NCBI GenBank assembly: GCA_910589275.1
Contig: CAJUTH010000067.1
Span: 1 to 11,162 of the forward strand
Source: an uncultured Dorea sp.
GTDB lineage: Bacteria; Bacillota; Clostridia; Lachnospirales; Lachnospiraceae
DNA: 11,162 nt
Direction: 5' to 3'
Every line of letters starts with the position of its first letter. Within the stretch, counting starts at the first letter, position 1. Shown here in pieces: positions 6,688-11,162 of the stretch. A model generated the notes under the pieces. The model saw nothing but the letters and a program-made list of their open reading frames with translations. It was not told the DNA's origin and searched no databases. The position numbers were made by a program, and so were the translations under genes.

Positions 6688-6842
6688 ATTTTCCATGGAC
6701 AGAGGGATTGTCCACAGGGTTCGTGGCAGTTCATCCTTTATTAATTTGATATAGTGTATATACATAGTGTATATGCACTATATCGATATACTCACGTTAG
6801 GAAGCCGTACTATCGTGGATGGATACTGTTCATATGTCTTTT
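6688..6842. other. Intergenic stretch downstream of AbiEi
   Basis: No ORF is supported here. It contains a 6-bp stem TGGACA/TGTCCA (6696-6714) just after the AbiEi stop, without a T-tract, and the AT-rich palindrome at 6748-6784. The remainder up to the first base of E2 shows nothing recognisable. No trace of an AbiEii toxin start was found. Confidence 0.5.
6748..6784. promoter_or_regulatory. 37-nt AT-rich near-palindrome, operator-like
   Basis: GATATAGTGTATATAC at the left is complementary to GTATATGCACTATATC at the right, with a single T-G pair in the arms and a short asymmetric centre. It also contains two direct copies of ATAGTGTATAT (6751-6761 and 6764-6774). Such ATAGTGTATA palindromes resemble operators of dimeric regulators such as GntR/YtrA-type proteins. 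No gene starts within 900 bp on the plus strand, so it may have served a lost gene. Confidence 0.45.
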
Positions 6843-7034
6843 GGAGGACGCAGGTTGAATCCGCGTATACTCTCTAAGCAGACGAAGCAACATTCCGCTG
6901 AACTACCGACTAACCGGGACTAAGCCACTCAGGAGAGCCTTCGTGGCTAAGTCTCGGTAAGCCGCTATTTCATCTCCATTAAAAGCGCTTCTAAATTGTC
7001 TGCTTAGAGAGTATACACGGATTCAACCCGCTGT
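6843..7034 (-). repeat. 192-bp palindromic structured element E2
   Basis: The outer arms 6853-6883 and 6998-7028 are 31-bp reverse complements with one mismatch. Read on the minus strand, the element has the same order as E3: ACAGCGG end, left box GCGCTTTTAATGGAGATGAA, inner hairpin GTGGCTTAGTCCC with its partner, right box TAGTTCAGCGGAATGTTGC, and GCGTCCTCC end. By eye it differs from E3 at about 20 of 192 positions. Boxes fall at 6967-6988 (left) and 6887-6905 (right) in plus-strand coordinates. No ORF is supported inside. Confidence 0.85.
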
Positions 7035-7048
7035 CTAACAAACGCCTT

Positions 7049-7082
7049 GTGAACAGTAGCATTCTGGGGTGTTACTGTTTAC
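7049..7082. other. Hairpin with 13-bp stem between E2 and the tnpA relic
   Basis: GTGAACAGTAGCA (7049-7061) pairs with TGTTACTGTTTAC (7070-7082) around the loop TTCTGGGG, with two G-T pairs. An alternative pairing uses TGTGAACAG (7048-7056) with CTGTTCACA (7084-7092). The two pairings are mutually exclusive. It has no terminator T-tract and may be an end of an insertion sequence. Confidence 0.5.
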
Positions 7083-7193
7083 TCTGTTCACAGCGGCATT
7101 TGGAAATCTGTTAATGAAAGCGCTAATCCCCCAGCTATGCCAGGGAAAATAAAATATGCAGTAGTGAGAAAGAAGGTATAGAAAAGCCTCCTA

Positions 7194-7202
7194 TGTTATG
7201 AT
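7194..7202 (+). promoter_or_regulatory. Extended -10-like box upstream of the tnpA relic
   Basis: TGTTATGAT (TG at 7194-7195, TATGAT at 7197-7202) matches an extended -10. No good -35 lies 16-18 bp upstream. The same TGTTATGAT 9-mer occurs at 7652-7660 before the flavoprotein gene. Here it would have driven the IS200-type transposase. Confidence 0.3.
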
Positions 7203-7247
7203 GCGAAGGGTGTTGCAAGCCAATCTCGGGAACTGGAGGCGGTTCAA

Positions 7248-7372
7248 TCGGACAGTAAAAGGTTATCACATACGAAATGGAAATGCCAATATCATATCGT
7301 ATTTATACCAAATTACTGAAAAAGAAGTTATTCGGTCGGTTAAGGCTCGATGCATGGGAGATATTTAGCAAC
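7248..7372 (+). pseudogene. tnpA: IS200/IS605-family tnpA relic, N-terminal fragment
   Basis: Read from 7251, the frame gives DSKRLSHTKWKCQYHIVFIP and then NY before a stop at 7317-7319. The HTKWKCQYHIVFIPNY part matches the conserved start of IS200-type Y1 transposases (typically HTRWNCKYHIVFAPKY). The family's next segment continues in another frame from 7319 as KKKLFGRLRLDAWEIF, so a frameshift separates the two. At 7248-7250, where an initiation codon is expected, stands TCG, 8 nt after a good GGAGG site (7235-7239). The catalytic HUH motif and the Tyr helix are missing, because the match ends near 7372 shortly before E3. The gene is therefore dead: start codon lost, frame broken and C-terminus deleted. 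Confidence 0.75.
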
Positions 7373-7404
7373 TCTGAGGTTATAATTTACAGGGCTTCTG
7401 GAAA

Positions 7405-7596
7405 ACAGCGGATTGAATCAGGATACACTCTCTAAACAGACAATTCGGAAGCGCTTTTAATGGAGATGAAATAACGGCTTACCGGGACTTAGCCACGAAG
7501 GCTCTCCTGAGTGGCTTAGTCCCGGTTGGCCGGTAGTTCAGCGGAATGTTGCTTCGTCGGTTTAGAGAGTGTATCCTGATTCAATCCGCGTCCTCC
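7405..7596 (+). repeat. 192-bp palindromic structured element E3
   Basis: The arms 7408-7437 and 7560-7589 are perfect 30-bp reverse complements. Inside are helix GAAGC/GCTTC (7448-7452 with 7550-7554), left box GCGCTTTTA (7451-7459) plus GGAGATGAAAT (7462-7472), an apical hairpin ACCGGGACTTAGCCAC/GTGGCTTAGTCCCGGT (about 7481-7496 with 7511-7526), and right box TAGTTCAGCGGAATGTTGC (7534-7552). Box sequences and order match E1, with a different arm. Compared with E2, most differences fall in the arms and come as complementary pairs. No ORF is supported inside. Confidence 0.85.
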
Positions 7597-7651
7597 GCGT
7601 GTTGTAAACTATAACTAACACACCGGGGCTCTGGCAACTGCGGCCGAATTA

Positions 7652-7660
7652 TGTTATGAT
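7652..7660 (+). promoter_or_regulatory. Extended -10 promoter for the flavoprotein operon
   Basis: TGTTATGAT (TG 7652-7653, TATGAT 7655-7660). The -35 position 17 bp upstream holds only TGGCAA (7632-7637), as is common with extended -10 promoters. The transcript would have a leader of about 80 nt, which contains the GNRA hairpin at 7707-7720. Confidence 0.5.
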
Positions 7661-7706
7661 AATTCTGGAATAGTCTGGAGCAGAAGATATTCCGAATGAA
7701 AAAGAT

Positions 7707-7720
7707 TCCGGGCAACCGGA
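7707..7720 (+). other. Leader hairpin with GCAA tetraloop
   Basis: TCCGG (7707-7711), GCAA loop (7712-7715), CCGGA (7716-7720): a 5-bp stem closed by a stable GNRA tetraloop, 28 nt before the start at 7749. It may only stabilise the 5' leader. No riboswitch core was recognised around it. Confidence 0.4.
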
Positions 7721-7748
7721 GGAAGAGAACGAAAGGTGATGAAATAAT

Positions 7749-8366
7749 ATGAAAGTTTTGATGATCAACGGAAGCCCTCAGGCTAAGGGCAATACTTATA
7801 TTGCGCTTCATGAGATGGAGAAGATTTTTGAAGAAGAAGGGATCGGAACGGAGATCCTACATATCGGAAGTCAGGACATCCGGGGCTGCATCGGCTGCGG
7901 AGGCTGTATGAAAAAGGGGAAATGTGTTTTTGAGGATATGGTAAATGAGGCTGCACCGAAGTTTGAGGCATGCGACGGATTGGTGGTAGGAAGCCCGGTA
8001 TACTATGCATCGGCAAACGCGACGCTGATTGCATTCCTGACCCGCCTGTTCTACAGTACGCCTTTTGATAAGACGATGAAGGTAGGAGCCGCTGTTGCGG
8101 CTGCAAGGAGAGGCGGCTTATCGTCGACTTTTGATGAGATGAATAAATTCTTTACGATTTCCGGTATGCCGGTGGCTTCCAGCCAGTATTGGAACAGCAT
8201 CCACGGGAGGGCGCATGGAGAGGCTGCAGGAGATCTGGAGGGTCTGCAGACCATGCGTACTCTGGCAAGGAATATGACGTTTCTGATGAAGAGTATTGCC
8301 CTTGGCAGAGAGGCCTATGGACTTCCGGAAAAGGAGTCTGTCCAGAGGACGAATTTTATCCGGTAG
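7749..8366 (+). CDS. NADPH-dependent FMN reductase family / iron-sulfur flavoprotein-like
   Basis: This is a predicted cytoplasmic flavodoxin-fold oxidoreductase of 205 aa. The phosphate-binding loop GSPQAKGNT (8-16) directly follows strand MKVLMIN. CIGCGGCMKKGKC (47-59) holds four cysteines (47, 50, 53, 59), spaced as in the iron-sulfur flavoprotein relatives of NAD(P)H:FMN reductases. GSPVYYASANATL (81-93) is the conserved flavin-contacting segment. AAARRGG (117-123) lies near the family's G-rich site. The ATG has AAGGTGAT (7733-7740) 8 nt upstream. The stop is 12 nt before the next gene, so they form one operon. A role in quinone, nitro or metal-centre reduction is typical for the family; the substrate is unknown, and whether the cysteines bind a cluster is an inference. 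Confidence 0.88.
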   Translation: MKVLMINGSPQAKGNTYIALHEMEKIFEEEGIGTEILHIGSQDIRGCIGCGGCMKKGKCVFEDMVNEAAPKFEACDGLVVGSPVYYASANATLIAFLTRLFYSTPFDKTMKVGAAVAAARRGGLSSTFDEMNKFFTISGMPVASSQYWNSIHGRAHGEAAGDLEGLQTMRTLARNMTFLMKSIALGREAYGLPEKESVQRTNFIR

Positions 8367-8378
8367 GGAAGGATTGTT

Positions 8379-9479
8379 ATGGATATTAATTATCATTATT
8401 TTGTAGTAAAGACGCTGGCCTGCCATGCGGGTTTCTGTGAGAAGGACGCGCAGACAGTGGCTTACTATTCTCAGCAAGTAGACAATTATAATCTGAGGGA
8501 GCCGCTGTGTGTAGATCGGAAACCGCCTGATTTTTTCTTTGAAAGGCATTACGCGAAGACGGCAGGGAAGGATTTGTGGTTTGTGATGCCTCATCCTACA
8601 GGCATCAATGTGGCGGCGTCGCTGGGGAAGGAGTACCGTCAGACGTCTCTGGCGCCCTTTCATTTTATTCCGGCGAGGGGGGTTGACGAATTAGAAAAGG
8701 AAGCAGATTTTTCCAGAAAGGATTACCGGTGCATCCCGGCTTGTGAGGAAGCGGCGGTGTTGATTAATGAGATCGTGAGGGAAGCTGTGGAAGAGGTAAA
8801 AAAGAAGAAATGCACCCGAAGCCTGATGCAGCTTGGCATGGCGCTTCATACCTATGCGGATACCTACGCCCACTGCGGATATTCTGGATTAGACGGCTGG
8901 GAGAACAGGGCGGTGATCCGGAAAGCATATAACCAGCAGACCGGTGAGGAAGAAGTGCCCGAGGAGGAGCGGGAGTTTTTGAAAGAGCTTCCCCATATCG
9001 GCCATGGAAATGCCGGAGTCGTGCCGGATATTACGGCGTATCAGATTGACGTGGCCTGTCAGAAAGACGAGGCAGACAAGGAAATGTCTCTGCATATCAG
9101 GAGGGATAATCTAGAGTGGTTTCTGCAGTGTTCCAGAGAGATCATGGAGCTGTTGTGTGAAGCGGTGGGAACGGATATGTGGGAGGATGAGGCGTGGGAT
9201 ACGCTAAAGGGCATATTGGCGGAGGCCATGCAGGTTCCTTCTTATAATGAGATGAGAAAGAAAGCGCTGCTCCCTCACTGGCGTAAGCTGTTCCCGGATA
9301 TTAAGTATAAGTATGAGAAGAACGAACGATTCTTTCTTACAGGGAAAAAGAGGAAGGATAAGGGGATCTGGCCTGTGACGCAGGTGACGAAGGAATTCTT
9401 TCTTTATAACGAGCTTTCCTACCGGAGGGCAGAGAGAGTGCTGGGAACAGAAAGGCTAAAAGGGTACTGTCTGGACTGA
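8379..9479 (+). CDS. DUF6765-family protein, possible metal-dependent hydrolase
   Basis: This 366-aa protein matches my recollection of DUF6765, a family without assigned function. The key segment is HTYADTYAHCGYSG (157-170), an HxxxDxxxH arrangement like the metal ligands of the zinc-dependent phospholipase C / S1-P1 nuclease fold. Further conserved-looking candidates for ligands are His6 near the N-terminus (NYHYFV), MPHPTG (70-75), PFHFIP (93-98) and PHIGHGNAGVVPD (205-217). The protein is soluble, with no signal peptide and a basic C-terminal third. It starts 12 nt after the flavoprotein stop with AGGGAAGGA (8365-8373) as the ribosome binding site. Hydrolase activity is inferred from motif spacing only. 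Confidence 0.8.
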   Translation: MDINYHYFVVKTLACHAGFCEKDAQTVAYYSQQVDNYNLREPLCVDRKPPDFFFERHYAKTAGKDLWFVMPHPTGINVAASLGKEYRQTSLAPFHFIPARGVDELEKEADFSRKDYRCIPACEEAAVLINEIVREAVEEVKKKKCTRSLMQLGMALHTYADTYAHCGYSGLDGWENRAVIRKAYNQQTGEEEVPEEEREFLKELPHIGHGNAGVVPDITAYQIDVACQKDEADKEMSLHIRRDNLEWFLQCSREIMELLCEAVGTDMWEDEAWDTLKGILAEAMQVPSYNEMRKKALLPHWRKLFPDIKYKYEKNERFFLTGKKRKDKGIWPVTQVTKEFFLYNELSYRRAERVLGTERLKGYCLD

Positions 9480-9555
9480 TGTGCAAAAAAGATGCTGGAG
9501 GATACCATAACAAACATTAGCAGTTCGTTAAGTATACATGGGAGGAAGATAGAGG
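9480..9555. other. Short intergenic gap between the DUF6765 and EFR1 genes
   Basis: The gap is 76 bp. It contains no terminator hairpin. A TATACA (9533-9538) could be a -10, but no -35 is seen at the right distance. The EFR1 gene may therefore be read from the upstream promoter. AGGAAGAT precedes the next start. Confidence 0.35.
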
Positions 9556-10323
9556 ATGAAGGTATATAAAATGGTTTTTAGCCCTACAGGCGGTACTGAG
9601 AAGTCGGCGGATTTGCTTCTAAAGAGCTGGGAGGAGGAACAGACGGCCATTGATCTTCTAGAGAGGGAGCGGGATTTTTCCTGTTTCCCATTTTCCAAGG
9701 AGGATGTCTGTCTGGCGGCGGTGCCTTCTTATGGGGGAAGAGTGCCGGAGCCTGCGGCAAAAAGGCTTAAGGCGATGAAAGGAAATGGCGCCAGAGTGAT
9801 TCTGATGGTAGTGTATGGGAACCGTGCCTACGAGGATACTATGCTGGAACTGTATGATATTCTGGAGGAGGCGGGATTTGTTCCCATAGCGGGGGTAGCT
9901 TCGGTTGCCGAGCATTCGATTATGCGGCAGTTTGCTGCCGGAAGGCCGGATGGCAGGGACGAGGAGGAGCTGGAGAAATACGGAAGGCAGATCCATGCCC
10001 GGCTTGGGGAATGCAGACTGAATCGGGAAGAAGTGCCGGGGAATAAGCCTTACAGGGAGTTTGGCGGCGTCCCTATGAAACCAGAAGCCGGAAGGGGCTG
10101 CGATGGCTGCGGCATCTGTGCGTCCGGATGTCCTGTGGGTGCGATCCCGGAAGACGCGCCGGAAAAGACAGATAAGGGGCGGTGTATTTCTTGTATGCGG
10201 TGTGTGAAGCTCTGCCCGAAACAGGCAAGAAAAGTTAATAAACTGCTGCTTATGGCGGGGACTAAGACTTTGAAAAAGGCATGCAGCACAAGAAAGGAAA
10301 ATGAATTGATTCCGGATTTATGA
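9556..10323 (+). CDS. EFR1-family flavodoxin/ferredoxin (two 4Fe-4S motifs)
   Basis: This 255-aa electron carrier joins a flavodoxin-like domain (about 1-150) to a bacterial-type ferredoxin domain (about 175-230). The FMN loop is FSPTGGTEKSA (8-18), and PSYGGRVPEPA (57-67) is the second flavin-contact segment. Two complete CxxCxxCxxxC motifs follow, at Cys182/185/188/192 and Cys210/213/216/220, the latter with the usual CP. Each can bind one 4Fe-4S cluster. The architecture matches the EFR1 ferredoxin family of anaerobes. It probably passes low-potential electrons to an unidentified partner; the neighbouring flavoprotein reductase is a candidate by context only. The start is well supported by GGAGGAAG upstream. 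Confidence 0.9.
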   Translation: MKVYKMVFSPTGGTEKSADLLLKSWEEEQTAIDLLERERDFSCFPFSKEDVCLAAVPSYGGRVPEPAAKRLKAMKGNGARVILMVVYGNRAYEDTMLELYDILEEAGFVPIAGVASVAEHSIMRQFAAGRPDGRDEEELEKYGRQIHARLGECRLNREEVPGNKPYREFGGVPMKPEAGRGCDGCGICASGCPVGAIPEDAPEKTDKGRCISCMRCVKLCPKQARKVNKLLLMAGTKTLKKACSTRKENELIPDL

Positions 10324-10351
10324 AAACTGTCAGACAAAACAGTGCAGATTA

Positions 10352-10382
10352 AAACAGGAAATCTTTTCTTGATTTCCTGTTT
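10352..10382. terminator. Bidirectional intrinsic terminator between convergent genes
   Basis: AAACAGGAAATC (10352-10363) and GATTTCCTGTTT (10371-10382) form a perfect 12-bp stem around the 7-nt loop TTTTCTT. Flanking A and T residues give short U-tracts on both strands, the better one on the minus strand (CTGTTTTAATC). It lies between the plus-strand EFR1 gene and the minus-strand YciI gene, the right place for both. A smaller stem, ACTGT/ACAGT, precedes it at about 10326-10342. Confidence 0.8.
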
Positions 10383-10466
10383 CAGTGTGCCGTTTCATGT
10401 AGCGGCGGTTATTCAGTTTTCATGTGAGCCGGATTCTGTTTGCCCCAGTGTTGTTCCTTGCCGCAA

Positions 10467-10766
10467 TTACAGCAAGTAATTATTTTCCCGGTTTGCAATC
10501 TGTAAACCGACTAATTTGTAGGTTGCATATCCTCCCATAACCAACGGTTCCGATTTGCAAATATCTTCCGCTTCTTCACGGCTCTCTGTTTTTAGGATAT
10601 ACATACCTGCCATTCCCGGATAGCCTTTAAAGACACCGCAGATTTCCAGCTTTCCCTCATCGTCCAGCTTTCTTATGTTCTCAACGTGTTCCATAACTAC
10701 CTGTTTTGTCATTTTATTATAGGTCTTGCTTTTCTCAATCATCATCATATACATCAATTTTTCCAT
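10467..10766 (-). CDS. YciI-like small protein (dimeric alpha/beta-barrel fold)
   Basis: This 99-aa protein has the YciI pattern. It opens with a first strand containing MYMMMIEK, followed by the helix VVMEHVENIRKLDDEGKLEI (24-42) with His27 at the conserved position. Next come GVF...GMAGMYILKTESREEAEDI (44-69), the strand-helix with the typical SREEA turn, and the SEP motif (72-74), where most YciI proteins have DP. The final strand is YATYKLVGL. YciI proteins are ferredoxin-like-fold dimers with a putative His/Asp active site and mostly unknown substrates. The usual DP aspartate is replaced by Glu. The start is backed by AAGGAG upstream on the minus strand, and a strong promoter lies at 10808-10836. 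Confidence 0.8.
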   Translation of the reverse strand: MEKLMYMMMIEKSKTYNKMTKQVVMEHVENIRKLDDEGKLEICGVFKGYPGMAGMYILKTESREEAEDICKSEPLVMGGYATYKLVGLQIANRENNYLL

Positions 10767-10807
10767 ACGATTTTCTCCTTTACATTCTATGGGGATTCAC
10801 TGAGGGT

Positions 10808-10836
10808 ATTATATTATATTTATCCGGCAATAGCAA
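10808..10836 (-). promoter_or_regulatory. Sigma-A promoter for the YciI-like gene
   Basis: On the minus strand TTGCTA (10836-10831), exactly 17 bp, then a perfect TATAAT (10813-10808). It ends about 40 nt before the start codon at 10766 and lies just after the stop of the response-regulator gene, so the YciI-like gene is independently transcribed. Confidence 0.75.
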
Positions 10837-10844
10837 TCTGTCTG

Positions 10845-11162
10845 TCATTCTCTGGAAACAAACTTATAGCCCACGCCTATAACGGTCTTTATGTAGGTAG
10901 GCTTGCGGTTGTCCGGCTCTATCTTTTTTCGCAAGTTGCAAATTACATTGGCAACGCTTGACTGGCAGCTTTCACTTTCCATGCTCCATACAGTTTCAAA
11001 GATTTGCGCCTTTGTAAATACCCTCCCCGGACTGGTGGCAAGGCAACAGAGTGCGCCATACTCTAAACGGGTGAGATTTATGTCTGCCCCGCCTTTCAGT
11101 ACCCGGCGTTGGTGTAATCTGATTTCCAATCCTGGAAAAATCAGTGTGGGGAAGTGTGGCGG
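10845..11162 (-). CDS. OmpR/PhoB-type response regulator, C-terminal part (5' end beyond window)
   Basis: The frame is open to the right edge, and its visible residues include PPHFPTLIFPGLEIRLHQRR at the start, the usual linker into a winged-helix effector domain. GGADINLTRLEYGALCCL is the first helix region, and FTKAQIFETVW, SSVANVICNLRKKIE and YIKTVIGVGYKF are the recognition helix and wing of the OmpR/PhoB class. The receiver domain lies outside the window. The first usable start codon inside the window is only a TTG at 11129, which would miss conserved linker residues, so the gene is called partial. A cognate histidine kinase is not visible. Confidence 0.9.
   Translation of the reverse strand, partial: PPHFPTLIFPGLEIRLHQRRVLKGGADINLTRLEYGALCCLATSPGRVFTKAQIFETVWSMESESCQSSVANVICNLRKKIEPDNRKPTYIKTVIGVGYKFVSRE

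Larger units (their letters stand above)
6843..7596. mobile_element. Inverted pair of palindromic elements enclosing an IS200-type relic
   Basis: E2 (6843-7034) and E3 (7405-7596) are 192-bp copies in opposite orientation, so the whole 754-bp block has long terminal inverted repeats ending in GGAGGACGC (6843-6851) and GCGTCCTCC (7588-7596). Between them lie a hairpin (7049-7082) and a degenerate IS200 tnpA start (7248-7372). It could be a decayed composite or MITE-like element, or two independent insertions. No obvious target-site duplication was seen flanking 6843 and 7596. Confidence 0.45.

Noticed and set aside
6124..6765. Minus-strand open frame of 213 codons opposite the AbiEi gene
   Set aside because: Its sequence is low in recognisable patterns, it has no ribosome binding site, and it is the antisense shadow of a clear family member.
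7531..7590. Possible tRNA gene in E3 (D-arm-like TAGTTCAGCGG and T-loop-like GATTCAATCC)
   Set aside because: No cloverleaf can be drawn. The D-loop is too short, no anticodon stem with a 7-nt loop fits, and the T-loop-like part belongs to the palindrome arm and is absent from E1.
1..7596. CRISPR array or retron explanation for the repeated palindromes
   Set aside because: There are only three copies, irregularly spaced and in both orientations, with no Cas or reverse transcriptase gene nearby.

Overview
The window looks like chromosomal DNA of an anaerobic Firmicute, most likely a gut Lachnospiraceae (Blautia/Dorea/Ruminococcus-like). The reasons are the purine-rich GGAGG-type ribosome binding sites, the moderate GC content, and the gene families present: XRE plus DUF3784, an EFR1-type ferredoxin, DUF6765, an orphan AbiEi, and a MacB-like ABC pair. 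The genus cannot be fixed from the sequence alone. No rRNA, tRNA, CRISPR array, phage gene or intact transposase was found.

Layout. 1-192 is a large palindromic element (E1), followed by a leader of about 250 bp. 445-3554 is a two-gene operon for an ABC exporter (ATPase and FtsX-like permease). 3639-4451 is a ZmaR-like GNAT acetyltransferase with its own promoter. 4544-5355 is an XRE regulator translationally coupled to a DUF3784 membrane protein. 5432-5902 is an unrecognised beta-rich protein preceded by a strong hairpin. 6091-6687 is an AbiEi-type antitoxin with no toxin beside it. 6688-7748 is a gene-free kilobase. It holds a 37-nt AT-rich palindrome and two 192-bp palindromic elements (E2, E3) of the same family as E1, in opposite orientation, bracketing a degenerate IS200-type transposase start. 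7749-9479 is a flavoprotein reductase/DUF6765 gene pair, and 9556-10323 is an EFR1-type flavodoxin/ferredoxin. After a bidirectional terminator, two minus-strand genes follow: a YciI-like protein and the C-terminal part of an OmpR-type response regulator that runs off the right edge.

Functional themes. The left half concerns the membrane and export, with linked regulators. The right half is redox: two flavoproteins, one carrying two 4Fe-4S motifs. No single pathway joins all the genes.

The most interesting signal is not a protein. It is the family of three long structured palindromes (E1, E2, E3). Their arms differ from copy to copy but stay complementary, while two single-sided internal boxes keep almost the same sequence. 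The inverted E2/E3 pair around an IS200-type tnpA relic invites comparison with REP/RAYT systems, although the units are far larger than classical REPs.
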